A stretch of 64,000 nt of DNA, from positions 1,240,001 to 1,304,000 of the forward strand of contig NZ_MASW01000001.1 of assembly GCF_003202285.1 (NCBI RefSeq), written 5' to 3'. The DNA comes from Prauserella muralis. Its GTDB lineage: Bacteria; Actinomycetota; Actinomycetes; Mycobacteriales; Pseudonocardiaceae. Made by a program: the position numbers and the translations under genes. This document shows positions 32,432-40,804 of the stretch, one piece after another; the stretch's first letter is position 1, and every line of letters begins with the position of its first letter. The notes beneath the pieces were generated by a model that was given only the letters and a program-made list of their open reading frames with translations, was not told the origin of the DNA and did not search any database.

Positions 32432-34351
32432 TCAGCGCCTGTGGGGCAGGGCCTGCGGCAGGGCGTCGAGAAACGCGACGAGTGCCGCGTAGCCTGCGTC
32501 GTCCTCGGTGCGCAGCGTGGCGGTCTGGCCGTCGGCGAACCGCAGCGCCACCTTGCCGCCACCGGTGAGGAACTTCTTGTGGTCGCCGCCGAGCATGGTG
32601 TCGATGGCGAGCCAGCGGGCGCCGGGGTGGCTGAGCCGACGCTGCGTGCCGTGCGCCAGCAGCTTCTCGATGCGCTTGCGCTGCCAGTGCCCGGCCTGAC
32701 CGGACACCGCGGCCAGGCGCTGCCCGGCGAGGCCGGCCACTTTCACCGGGATCAGCAGCAGCCCGGTGTCGTACACCAGCACGTCCCAGTTCTTGCCGAG
32801 CGCGCGCACCACGGGCGCCGCCGCCATCAGCCGCGGCTCGCCTGCCGAGCCGGGACGGCGGGATGCCGGCCTGCCCGCGGGCGGGGGAACGAAGTCGAGC
32901 GGCACCCCCAGAGTCACGCACTGCTGCGCGAACCGCGGCGCCAGGGCTGGGTTGCCGACGGCCTGTGCCGCCAGCTCCACGGGTCTCAGCTCCCCGGTCG
33001 GGCCGATGACGCGCCAGCCCTCGCCCCAGTCGAGCTCGTGTCTGGCCCGGCACTGGACGAGCAGCGCGCAGACCACGACGTCGGCGAGCAGCTCGGCGAG
33101 CCCCTCCGTGACCGCCTGCGCCACCTCCTGCCTACCCGCCCTCGGGCCGAGCAGGGGACGGATGAGCCGTTCCGCTTCGCCGCGGTGGACCGCCTGCAGG
33201 ATCTCGCCGAGGGTCGCGCCCGGTGCCGCGCCCGAGGTGCGGGCGGCGTTGGCCAGCAGTTCGGCACCCCGCGCCGCTTCGGCGGCCCCGGCGAGGCGGA
33301 CGATCTCGGCCCAGCTCGCTCGTGGCCCCAGCTCGCCGCTGATGTAGAGCCGCTGCTCGGCGGCGGGAATCACCGTTCCGGGCTCGGCCAGCACCTGCCA
33401 CGCAGGCCGCGGGTCCGGGTGGGCCGGCGTCTCCGGCAGCCGGTCGATCGCGGCCAGCCTGCGCCGGACGGTCGGGTGGCTGTCCAGCAACGACCGCGGC
33501 CGGGTGTCGAGCACCCGCCGCTCCAGCGCGGCAAGGGCCTGGCGCTGGCGGGGGTGGCCGAGAAAGGCCCGGAAACCGAGCAGGATGTCGGGCGTGCGCT
33601 GCGCCAGGCCCGGCAGCCGGAGGTAGCGGTCGGTGAAGGCGTTCCACGCCGCGTCCAGCGTGGCGGTCCTGCGCAGCGCGCAGGCCGTGGCCGCCCGCCC
33701 GGCCGCCGCCACGGCGTAGGCGTCGGCCTGCAGCTCCTGCGCCCGGTTGGCCGAGCGCGACAGCACCGCGTACACCCACCCGTAGCCGGTGAGGATCCAT
33801 TTCGCGGGTCCCGCGTCGAGCCGGGAGAGGGTGCGGCCGAGCGTCTCGGCACCGCGGTAGCTCGCCGCCAGCAGCCGGGTGTGCCCGCCGCCGTAGTGGC
33901 CGAGCTCGTGGGCCAGCACCGCGCGTAGCTCGGCGACATCGAGCGCGGCCAGCAGCGGCAGCCCGAGCATCAGGTACCTCCGTCCCGGGCGCAGGCCGAG
34001 CAGCCGGGCATCCTCCCGGACGGCGGCGTTGACCTCGGGCACGAGCACGATCTCTTCCGGTGGCCGGGTCCCCGCCTGTGCCGCCAGCTCGTCGACGAGC
34101 CGCCACAGCCCCGGCTGCTCGTGCCGGGCGGGCTTCGGCCCTTCCGGCGGCACCAGGCGCGTGCGCAGTGCCTGGACCAGTGCGAAACCGAGCGCGAGCG
34201 CCATCCCTGCGCCTGCGATCACGAGGTACAGACCAGTCCGCTGGCCGATGCGCAGGCCCGCGATCACCGCGCCCGCGCCCACCCCGACGACGAAGACGGG
34301 GAACAGCGCCAGCAGCAGCACGGCGAGGGTGGCGCGTATCGACCCACGCAC
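32432..34351 (-). CDS. M48-like membrane metalloprotease with C-terminal extension
   Basis: A 639-residue protein. Two N-terminal membrane segments (about residues 6-33 and 42-63) precede an M48-type peptidase domain with the zinc motif HELGHYGGGH near 147 and the downstream ELQADAYAV glutamate. The remaining 300 residues are helical, then a beta-rich end (KKFLTGGGKVALRFADGQTA). M48 enzymes degrade misfolded membrane proteins; the large C-terminal part is unusual and unassigned. The GTG start lies directly before the first membrane segment, with GGAGGCCCGC upstream. Confidence 0.82.
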   Translation of the reverse strand: MRGSIRATLAVLLLALFPVFVVGVGAGAVIAGLRIGQRTGLYLVIAGAGMALALGFALVQALRTRLVPPEGPKPARHEQPGLWRLVDELAAQAGTRPPEEIVLVPEVNAAVREDARLLGLRPGRRYLMLGLPLLAALDVAELRAVLAHELGHYGGGHTRLLAASYRGAETLGRTLSRLDAGPAKWILTGYGWVYAVLSRSANRAQELQADAYAVAAAGRAATACALRRTATLDAAWNAFTDRYLRLPGLAQRTPDILLGFRAFLGHPRQRQALAALERRVLDTRPRSLLDSHPTVRRRLAAIDRLPETPAHPDPRPAWQVLAEPGTVIPAAEQRLYISGELGPRASWAEIVRLAGAAEAARGAELLANAARTSGAAPGATLGEILQAVHRGEAERLIRPLLGPRAGRQEVAQAVTEGLAELLADVVVCALLVQCRARHELDWGEGWRVIGPTGELRPVELAAQAVGNPALAPRFAQQCVTLGVPLDFVPPPAGRPASRRPGSAGEPRLMAAAPVVRALGKNWDVLVYDTGLLLIPVKVAGLAGQRLAAVSGQAGHWQRKRIEKLLAHGTQRRLSHPGARWLAIDTMLGGDHKKFLTGGGKVALRFADGQTATLRTEDDAGYAALVAFLDALPQALPHRR

Positions 34352-34385
34352 GCGGGCCTCCCAACGGTGAGTCCGGAACAAGCAC

Positions 34386-34423
34386 GGATCCCCCCTCGGC
34401 CTACGACGGCCGAGGGGGGATCC
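34386..34423 (-). terminator. 16-bp perfect hairpin terminator
   Basis: GGATCCCCCCTCGGCC and GGCCGAGGGGGGATCC are separated by a 6-base loop. It lies just past the stop of the DoxX-like gene and before the protease start, so it probably ends the DoxX-like transcript. There is no clear U-tract. Confidence 0.7.
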
Positions 34424-34439
34424 GGGTTCCGTGTGCGCG

Positions 34440-34958
34440 CTAGCTTTTCCGCCCGCGGCGCCGGAGGTTGTCCAGAGCCCACGCTCCGGGACCTGCCACC
34501 GCGATGAGCAGGAAGATCCAGCTGTAGAGGGCGGCCTGCTCACCGAGGTTCTGCAGCGGAAGCAGGCCCATCGGCTGGTGCACGGTGAAGTAGGCGTAGG
34601 CCATCGCGCCCGAGCAGAGCAGGGCGGCGGGCCTGCTGAACAGCCCCAGCAGCACGAGCGCGCCCGCGCCGGTCTCGATGACGCCTGCCCACCAGCCGGG
34701 CCACGCGCCGAAGGCCATCGCGGTGCCCGCGCCGTCGATGCCGCCGAACGCGCCGACGAGGCCCTGCAGACCGTGGAGCAGGAACAGGAAGGACGCCACG
34801 ATCCGGAGCGCGGCGATGGCGGCGCCGGTGGCCCACTGCGGGGTGCGGGCTCCGCGTCGCACGGAAGGCTCGCGGTGGGTGGTCGTCTCGTCGCGGGTCG
34901 TGCCGACGGTGTTGGCGGTGTTGGCGGTGGTGGCGGTGGTGGCGGTGGTGGCGGTCAT
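34440..34958 (-). CDS. DoxX-like membrane protein with Thr/Ala-repeat N-terminus
   Basis: A 172-residue protein with four hydrophobic segments typical of DoxX (AIAALRIVASFLFLLHGLQG, GWWAGVIETGAGALVLLGL, PAALLCSGAMAYAYF and YSWIFLLIAVAG). The N-terminal 45 residues are polar and begin with a TATTATTATTANTANT repeat encoded by five 9-bp units. The ATG follows GAGAGGA. Membrane location is clear; the role in redox or thiosulfate chemistry is only family-level. Confidence 0.85.
   Translation of the reverse strand: MTATTATTATTANTANTVGTTRDETTTHREPSVRRGARTPQWATGAAIAALRIVASFLFLLHGLQGLVGAFGGIDGAGTAMAFGAWPGWWAGVIETGAGALVLLGLFSRPAALLCSGAMAYAYFTVHQPMGLLPLQNLGEQAALYSWIFLLIAVAGPGAWALDNLRRRGRKS
34911..34955 (-). 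repeat. five-copy 9-bp in-frame repeat
   Basis: Three GGTGGCGGT units and two GTTGGCGGT units run in tandem right after the start codon of the DoxX-like gene. They encode (Thr-Ala-Thr)3 and (Thr-Ala-Asn)2. Such a repeat is prone to slippage but keeps the frame. Confidence 0.85.
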
Positions 34959-35065
34959 GGTGCGGGGTCCTCTCGCGTCGGTGTCGCCGGAAAGCGGTCT
35001 CGCTGACACGTCGAACGGCGCCGCACCAGATCGACACCCGGAGAGAAATTTCCCGGGGAGCCCTC

Positions 35066-35284
35066 TCAGGGCAGGTCGCGGCGGTCACGCAGCCACGGCC
35101 GTACCGCCGCGGCGGCGCAGAACAACGCGGCGAGCGCAAGGGCCACGGCGAGGACGACCGGCCACCACTCGGCCATCGTCCCGGCCAGGAAGGCCTGCAC
35201 CGCCGCCGTCGCCGCGAACGCGAGCGACGCCATCACGAGCAGCAGGCGTTGGGTCATGGAGAGCCTGCCAGCGCGCTTCAACAT
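35066..35284 (-). CDS. small membrane protein (72 aa)
   Basis: A 72-residue protein starting MLKRAGRLSMTQRLL with two hydrophobic segments (LLLVMASLAFAATAAVQAFLA and VVLAVALALAALFCAAAAV) joined by a short loop. CGAGGAGG lies upstream of the ATG. No family recognised. It precedes the DoxX-like gene in the same direction by about 110 bases. Confidence 0.6.
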   Translation of the reverse strand: MLKRAGRLSMTQRLLLVMASLAFAATAAVQAFLAGTMAEWWPVVLAVALALAALFCAAAAVRPWLRDRRDLP

Positions 35285-35667
35285 CACACCGGCCTCCTCG
35301 GTACTGGTCCTGCCCACCTATCGCCGGTCGGTCGCACGCGGTTACCAGGTCCGAAAAGGACGGTTATCTGATGCCGCTGAGCGAGTTCTCGGTTCCGCTC
35401 AGTGAAGGGAATCCTGGCACCTTCGGCGGGAATGAACTTGGTCACCGTGTGCTACGTCACCCGTTCACCGGGCGGGAGCATCCGCTCTGGTCAGACCGGG
35501 CGCATTGCCCGATATGCCTGTTCGGCCGGACGGAGCAGTGAAGTTGACTCATGTTTGCCTGGCTGCCTAATCTCGTGCTAAGCGATGGCTTACGTCGGGC
35601 GTGACGGAGCTTCAGCGTCGGGTGCGGGGGCCCACACCAGTTACCACCGTGTCTTTCGAAAGGGCCT
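35285..35667. other. intergenic region upstream of the conservon
   Basis: Divergent promoter region of about 380 bases, AT-richer than its surroundings. A plus-strand frame at 35371-35541 encodes 56 residues ending HCPICLFGRTEQ. It has AAAAGGA upstream but mixed third positions, so I do not call it a gene. The conservon promoter should lie at 35540-35660. Confidence 0.5.
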
Positions 35668-38142
35668 TTGAGCGCGTTGTTCAAGAAACTGTTCGGGTCA
35701 CGCCGGCGTTCGTCGATTCGAGTCCGCGTGCTCGCGATCGCGTTCGTGCCCAGCGTCGCCCTCCTGCTCGCGGGCGTCGCGCTGGCGGGATACCTGGTCT
35801 ACGACGCAGTGAAGGTGCGGGACTTCGCCACGAAGGTCCACGACGCGGCCGAGCCCGGAGCGCGGTTCTTCGCCGCGGTGCGTGAGGAGCGCAGGCTCAC
35901 CCTGCAGGACCTGGCCTCGAACGGCGGCAACCGCGGGGAGCTGGAACAGCAGCGGGCCAAGACCGATCAGGCCGCGGCGGCGATCAACGCCGAGCTGCAG
36001 GGCATGGTCGGCGAGGCACCGGAGAACGTGCAGCGCAGCATCGTCGCCACGGCGCGACAGTTCGCGCAGCTGCCCGCGTTCCGCCAGCAGGTGGACACGG
36101 GCAGGCCGTCGCTGCAGGAGGCCTACGACTTCTACAACCGGCTGATCGACCAGTTCGCCACCGGCCTCAACGGCGTGGCGCAGGAGGCGCCGGACGCCGA
36201 GACCGCCTACCTGCGCGTCACGGCGATGCCCCTGTTCACCAGCGCGGACGGCATGTCGCGTGGTGACGCGCTCGCCGCGGCCGGTGTCGCGGGCGGCGGG
36301 CTGAACGAGCAGGAGTTCCGCACCTACGTCGGTCAGATCGGCGCCTACCACGCGCAGCTGGCCTCGGCCGTGCCCGAAATGATCCCGTCGGTCCGCGAGC
36401 AGTACGAGCAGCTCGTACGCAGCGAGGCGTGGCAGCGGCTGGTCACGGTGGAGAACGCCTTCCTGCGGGGCAACCAGTCCCAGCTGCCGATCGCCGAGGA
36501 CGAGTGGCGGGCCGCGGCACGCGATGTCGGCGCCGCACTGATGAACCTCTACATCCAGCAGAGCTCCAACGCCACCGACATCGCGCTCGACGACGCCGAG
36601 CAGACGCTCGTGACCTCGATCATCGCGGGCGCCGCCGTGCTGGTTGTCGCCATCGCGCTGTTCCTCATCGCCTGGCGGATGTCCAACCGGCTGGTGCAGC
36701 GGCTCAAGCGGCTGCGCGAGGAGACGCTGGACATCGCCGAGGAGCAGATGCCGGAGATCGTCGGCAGGGTGCGGGCGGGCGAGTCCGTCGACCTGGACGA
36801 GGAAGTGCTGTTCCTCGACCACGGCGAGGACGAGATCGGGCAGGTGGCCGACGCGTTCAACAAGGCGCAGCAGACCGCCATCGCCGCCGCCGTCGAGGAG
36901 GCCAAGACCCGGGAGGGCACCAAGAAGGTGTTCCTCAACATCGCCCACCGCAGCCAGGTGATCGTGCACCGGCAGCTCCAGGCGCTCGACCAGGCCGAGC
37001 GCAAGCAGGAGGACCCGGACCAGCTGGACATGCTCTTCCGGCTCGACCACCTGTCCACCCGTGCGCGGCGCAACGCCGAGAACCTGATCATTCTCGGTGG
37101 CGAGCAGCCGGGCAGGCAGTGGCGCAACCCGGTGGCGCTGGCCGACCTCGTACGCGCGGCCAACGCCGAGACCGAGGACTACAAGCGCGTCAGCGTCGGC
37201 AAGCTGCCCTCGCTGGCCGTGGCGGGCCCGGTGGTCGGCGACCTCGTCCACCTGCTCGCCGAGCTGATCGACAACGCGACGTCGTTCTCCCCGCCACAGT
37301 CGCGCGTCGAGGTCCGTGGCGAGATCGTCGGCAAGGGCATCGTGGTCGAGGTCGAGGACCAGGGCCTCGGCATCGAGCCGGAGCAGTGCGAGCAGCTCAA
37401 CGAGATGCTGCGCAACCCGCCCGACTTCAGCATCATGGCGCTGTCCGAGGAGCCCCGGCTGGGCTTGTTCGTGGTGGCGCGGCTGGCCGACAAGCACGGC
37501 ATCGTGGTGACACTGCGGGAGTCGGCCTACGGCGGCACGCGCGCGATCGTGCTGGTGAAGTCGGATCTGCTCAGCCCGTTGCCCGAGGCCGACGACAGCA
37601 CCCCCGCCGTCGAGGACGTCGTCCCGGCGCAGCAGTCCGTGCCGCCGCGGCGCAGGCCGCCCCGCCAGCAGGTGCGGGTGGACGGCGGTGGGGGCGACAC
37701 CCTCGACGGCTCCATGAACGGCTCGGTCAACGGTGGCCCGCCGCCGCTGCCGGTCCGCACGCCGAGGGAGACGCTGCCGCAGCGGTCCGGCGCCGAGGCG
37801 CGTGCCGTGCCCGAGGGCAGGCCGCAACACCACGAGGTACGGCCGCCGCGGCACGAGGTCCGGGGGCAGCACGAGGCCCGGCCCGCGCCCGAGTCGCGCC
37901 CGCCGCACGACGGCCGCCCGCCCCAGCCTGCGGGGCCGATGTCCCCCGGACGGCCCTCGCTTCCGCGGAGGAGGCGGCAGCAGAATCTCGTTCCGCAACT
38001 GATGGAGACGGATTCCGCCGGTGACAACCTGGAGGCGCCGAGCGATACACCCGAACAGGCCCGCAGCCGGCTGTCCGCCTTCCAGCGCGGCACCCGGCAG
38101 GCCCGCGACCAGCAACCCGGCCTCGACCCTTCTGGAGACTGA
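35668..38142 (+). CDS. cvnA: conservon sensor histidine kinase (CvnA)
   Basis: An 824-residue sensor. TM1 (about residues 22-46) and TM2 (about 312-335) flank an extracellular all-helical nitrate/nitrite-sensor-like domain. A HAMP-like segment, a dimerisation region (VFLNIAHRSQVIVHRQLQALD), and an ATPase domain with N-box LLAELIDNATSFSPP and VEDQGLGIEPEQ follow. The last 180 residues are a disordered Pro/Arg-rich tail. It starts at TTG, with AAAGGG upstream. It is the first gene of a four-gene conservon, in which the kinase works with a Roadblock protein, a DUF742 protein and a G-protein at the membrane (established in Streptomyces). Confidence 0.92.
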   Translation: MSALFKKLFGSRRRSSIRVRVLAIAFVPSVALLLAGVALAGYLVYDAVKVRDFATKVHDAAEPGARFFAAVREERRLTLQDLASNGGNRGELEQQRAKTDQAAAAINAELQGMVGEAPENVQRSIVATARQFAQLPAFRQQVDTGRPSLQEAYDFYNRLIDQFATGLNGVAQEAPDAETAYLRVTAMPLFTSADGMSRGDALAAAGVAGGGLNEQEFRTYVGQIGAYHAQLASAVPEMIPSVREQYEQLVRSEAWQRLVTVENAFLRGNQSQLPIAEDEWRAAARDVGAALMNLYIQQSSNATDIALDDAEQTLVTSIIAGAAVLVVAIALFLIAWRMSNRLVQRLKRLREETLDIAEEQMPEIVGRVRAGESVDLDEEVLFLDHGEDEIGQVADAFNKAQQTAIAAAVEEAKTREGTKKVFLNIAHRSQVIVHRQLQALDQAERKQEDPDQLDMLFRLDHLSTRARRNAENLIILGGEQPGRQWRNPVALADLVRAANAETEDYKRVSVGKLPSLAVAGPVVGDLVHLLAELIDNATSFSPPQSRVEVRGEIVGKGIVVEVEDQGLGIEPEQCEQLNEMLRNPPDFSIMALSEEPRLGLFVVARLADKHGIVVTLRESAYGGTRAIVLVKSDLLSPLPEADDSTPAVEDVVPAQQSVPPRRRPPRQQVRVDGGGGDTLDGSMNGSVNGGPPPLPVRTPRETLPQRSGAEARAVPEGRPQHHEVRPPRHEVRGQHEARPAPESRPPHDGRPPQPAGPMSPGRPSLPRRRRQQNLVPQLMETDSAGDNLEAPSDTPEQARSRLSAFQRGTRQARDQQPGLDPSGD

Positions 38143-38149
38143 CAACACC

Positions 38150-38560
38150 ATGGCGAACACCGGAGTCAACGAACTCGACTGGCTGCTCGACGACCTGGTG
38201 CAGCAGGTCTCCGGCGCCAACCGCGCCGTCGTGCTCTCCTCCGACGGCCTGCTCATCGGCCGGTCCAGCAACATGTCCGAAGAGGACGGTGAGCATCTCT
38301 CCGCGGTGGCGTCGGCGTTCCAGAGCCTGGCCAGAGGAACCGGACGGCACTTCGGCGGAGGCCACGTGCGGCAGACCGTCGTGGAGATGGACCACGCGTT
38401 CCTGTTCGTCACGGCGGCGGGACGCGGGGCGTGCCTTGCACTGCTCACGTCGGAGGACGCCGACATGGGCATGGTCGCCTACGCGATGAACATGATGGTC
38501 AAGCGAGTCGGTGCTGCGCTGTCCGCGGCGCCGAGGGTTGAGCAGCACAGTGCACCATGA
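38150..38560 (+). CDS. cvnB: conservon Roadblock/LC7 protein (CvnB)
   Basis: A 136-residue Roadblock/LC7 domain protein: LDWLLDDLVQQVSGANRAVVLSSDG is shown by its parts LDWLLDDLV and AVVLSSDGLLIG. These are GTPase-regulating partners, here presumably of the CvnD G-protein. The ATG lies 7 bases after the kinase stop, with TGGAGAC upstream. Its stop overlaps the next start. Confidence 0.94.
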   Translation: MANTGVNELDWLLDDLVQQVSGANRAVVLSSDGLLIGRSSNMSEEDGEHLSAVASAFQSLARGTGRHFGGGHVRQTVVEMDHAFLFVTAAGRGACLALLTSEDADMGMVAYAMNMMVKRVGAALSAAPRVEQHSAP

Positions 38561-38928
38561 GCGACTACGACGAGGCATGGTTCGACGACGCGGCGGGACC
38601 GCTGGTCCGGCCGTACGCGGTGACGGGCGGCCGCACCAGGTCGGACCAGTACGGCCTCGACATGCTGACGCTCGTCGTGGCGCTGCCCTCGGTGGCCGAG
38701 GCGGCCGCGTTGCCCACCGAGTACGCGAAGATCGTGCGGCTGTGCCAGCGCCCGCTGTCGGTGGCCGAGGTCGGCGCGCACGTCGATCTGCCCCTGCCGG
38801 TGGTGAAGGTCCTGCTCAGTGATCTGATCGAGCAGAACTACGTGATCTTCCGCAAGGCCGCTCCCCCGACCGAAGTCCCCGACCAACACGTTCTGCAGGC
38901 GGTTCTCGATGGCATCCGGAAACTCTGA
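38557..38928 (+). CDS. cvnC: conservon DUF742 protein (CvnC)
   Basis: A 123-residue DUF742 protein with the typical PLVRPYAVTGGRTRSD segment and a C-terminal winged-helix part (RPLSVAEVGAHVDLPLPVVKVLLSDLIEQNYV). It overlaps cvnB by 4 bases and cvnD by 20 bases, showing tight translational coupling. Its role in conservon signalling is structural or regulatory. Confidence 0.94.
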   Translation: MSDYDEAWFDDAAGPLVRPYAVTGGRTRSDQYGLDMLTLVVALPSVAEAAALPTEYAKIVRLCQRPLSVAEVGAHVDLPLPVVKVLLSDLIEQNYVIFRKAAPPTEVPDQHVLQAVLDGIRKL

Positions 38929-39505
38929 CCCTCAGCGGCGGCTGACGGCGACCGCCGTGAAGCTGCTCGTCGCGGGCGGCTTCGGGGTCGGCAAGACGAC
39001 GATGGTCGGGTCTGTCAGCGAGGTCCCCCCGCTGCGCACCGAGGAGGTGCTGACGTCGGCGTCGGAGGGCGTCGACGACCTGTCCGGTGTGGAGGCGAAG
39101 ACGACCACGACGGTGGCGCTGGACTTCGGCCGCATCACGATCAACCCGGACCTGATCCTGTACCTGTTCGGCACGCCCGGCCAGGACCGGTTCTGGTTCA
39201 TGTGGGACGAGCTGGCGCGTGGCGCGCTCGGTGCGGTGGTCCTCGCCGACACGCGCAGGCTGGAGACGTGCTTTCCGGCCGTGGACTTCTTCGAGCGGCG
39301 CGGCCTGCCGTTCGTGGTGGGAGTCAACTGCTTCGACGGCGCCTACCGCTACGGCACCGAGGAGGTGCGGGCGGCGCTGGACGTGGACCAGACCGTTCCG
39401 CTGCTGCTGTGCGACGCGCGCGACCGCGAGTCCACCAAGCAGGTGCTGGTGACCCTGATCCACCACGTGATGAAGAACGCCGACCTGGTGCAGAGCCACG
39501 GCTGA
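38909..39505 (+). CDS. cvnD: conservon Ras-like G-protein (CvnD)
   Basis: A 198-residue GTP-binding protein. The P-loop is GGFGVGKTTMVG, G3 is GTPGQDRFWFMWDE, and NCFDG occupies the place of the NKxD motif, as in MglA-like/conservon GTPases. It is the output switch of the conservon; association with the membrane complex is known from Streptomyces Cvn9. No P450 (cvnE) follows here; a strong terminator comes right after the stop. Confidence 0.93.
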   Translation: MASGNSDPQRRLTATAVKLLVAGGFGVGKTTMVGSVSEVPPLRTEEVLTSASEGVDDLSGVEAKTTTTVALDFGRITINPDLILYLFGTPGQDRFWFMWDELARGALGAVVLADTRRLETCFPAVDFFERRGLPFVVGVNCFDGAYRYGTEEVRAALDVDQTVPLLLCDARDRESTKQVLVTLIHHVMKNADLVQSHG

Positions 39506-39518
39506 ACGCGGCCGGACG

Positions 39519-39568
39519 CCGGAAGGGGGCCGGCGGCACCGCGAGGTGCCTGCTCGGCCCCCTTCCGG
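39519..39568 (+). terminator. terminator after the conservon
   Basis: CCGGAAGGGGGCC and GGCCCCCTTCCGG form a 13-bp perfect stem around a 24-base loop 14 bases after the cvnD stop. It also faces the convergent DUF305 gene, so it can act in both directions. Confidence 0.75.
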
Positions 39569-39582
39569 GTGTGGCGGGTCGC

Positions 39583-40185
39583 TCAGCCGTCGCCCAGCAG
39601 TGCCGTCATCGTGTCGATCTCGGCCTGCTGGGTGTCGATGATCGTCCGGGCGAGCTGCCTGGCCTCCGGGTCGGCGCCGCGGTCGAGCTGGGTGCGGGCC
39701 ATGGCGATGGCGCCCCGGTGGTGCTCGATCATCATCCGCAGCCAGGCGCGGTCGAACTCACGGCCGCGCAGGGAGCCCAGCCTGTCCAGGTCGTGGGTGC
39801 TCATCATGTCGGCCGGGCCGGTCATGGCGTGACCGCCGTGGGCGCCATGGCCACCGGATGCGGGCGCTCCCCATCGGTTCAGCCAGCCGGAGAGCTGCCG
39901 GATCTCGGGGGTCTGTGCCCGCTCGACGGCCTTGGCGAGGCCGAGCACCTGCCGGTTGCTGGACCGGCTCGGGACGAGCTTCGCCATGTCCACCGCCTGC
40001 TGGTGGTGGGGGATCATCTGCTGGGCGAACGCGATGTCGGCGTCGTTGTGCCGGGTCTGCTCCCGGGTGGGGCTTTCCGGCGCCGGCGTGGCCTGCCGGT
40101 CCTGGACGCCAGCGCCGCCGCAGCCGGCGAGCAGCCCGGCGACGGCGACCGTGGGCAGCACGAAGCGCAGTGTTGTCTTGCTCAA
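39583..40185 (-). CDS. DUF305 lipoprotein
   Basis: A 200-residue exported protein. Its signal sequence ends in the lipobox LLAGC, so it should be lipid-anchored outside the membrane. The DUF305 domain has two ferritin-like halves: FAQQMIPHHQQAVDMA and WLRMMIEHHRGAIAMA, with paired histidines that suggest metal binding. DUF305 genes often accompany copper genes. It starts at TTG, after AAGGACTT. The next gene upstream is a DUF6153-like gene. Confidence 0.9.
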   Translation of the reverse strand: MSKTTLRFVLPTVAVAGLLAGCGGAGVQDRQATPAPESPTREQTRHNDADIAFAQQMIPHHQQAVDMAKLVPSRSSNRQVLGLAKAVERAQTPEIRQLSGWLNRWGAPASGGHGAHGGHAMTGPADMMSTHDLDRLGSLRGREFDRAWLRMMIEHHRGAIAMARTQLDRGADPEARQLARTIIDTQQAEIDTMTALLGDG

Positions 40186-40252
40186 GGGAAGTCCTTACCT
40201 ACGTGGTTGGTTTCGGGTGCGGGGGAACGGCCGTCATGGCGACGGCGGCCCA

Positions 40253-40639
40253 TCACACCCGGATCACGCAGGCGAAATGCAGCAGGTCGCGGCCGGAGCG
40301 GAGTGGCGGCGCGCGGGCGGCGCCGAACGCGGAGACGGCCCGCCTCGCTCGCGGCGGGTGCGCGCGATGCCGCCGGAGCACCCGGCAGGCGAGCACGATC
40401 GCGCCGAGGGCGGCGAGCACGGCGAGGCACAGATGCAGCAGGCCGCTGTCGTGGGAACCGGGTCCCGGCGCCGGATGATCGCCCTCGCCCGGTGCGTGAG
40501 CCGGGGCGACGACGTGGTGCTGCCCGGTGGCCGGAGGGCCGGACGGCGCGGTGTCGACGTGGTGCATGGCCACGACGGCCAGCGCGAGGGCACACAGAAA
40601 CGCCCAGCGCGCGAGCGGCGGCAAGCCACGCCTGTTCAC
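40253..40639 (-). CDS. DUF6153-like membrane protein
   Basis: A 128-residue protein with an N-terminal hydrophobic segment (ARWAFLCALALAVVAMHH), a His-rich extracellular stretch (GQHHVVAPAHAPGEGDH), and a second hydrophobic segment (LLHLCLAVLAALGAIVLA). This layout fits DUF6153 proteins commonly found next to DUF305 lipoproteins. It starts at GTG. Metal handling is suggested by the histidines and the neighbour, but unproven. Confidence 0.7.
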   Translation of the reverse strand: MNRRGLPPLARWAFLCALALAVVAMHHVDTAPSGPPATGQHHVVAPAHAPGEGDHPAPGPGSHDSGLLHLCLAVLAALGAIVLACRVLRRHRAHPPRARRAVSAFGAARAPPLRSGRDLLHFACVIRV

Positions 40640-40693
40640 GTGACGAACGGTAGCCGATCGCCGGACCAGGCCCCATCCAGACCGGAGCCGGCC

Positions 40694-40746
40694 GAGCCGA
40701 AGGGCACCTTGGGTACCCGAGGCGTACCCAAGGTCACCTTCGGCTC
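40694..40746. terminator. long hairpin between DUF6153-like and XRE genes
   Basis: Arms of 23 bp (40694-40716 and 40724-40746) pair with two adjacent mismatches around a 7-base loop. It lies 58 bases past the stop of the XRE-DUF5753 gene. The sequence (AAGGTGACCTTGGGTAC type) resembles dispersed intergenic inverted repeats of actinomycetes. Terminator function is likely; no U-tract. Confidence 0.65.
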
Positions 40747-40804
40747 GCTGCCGCCGGGCCGGTTGGCTTGCTGGGGCGACAGGTCCGACCGGAATGCGTT
40801 GCGC

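Noticed and set aside
35371-35541. 56-residue plus-strand ORF upstream of the conservon
   Set aside because: Third codon positions are mixed and no homologue is recognised; it may be the conservon 5' region.
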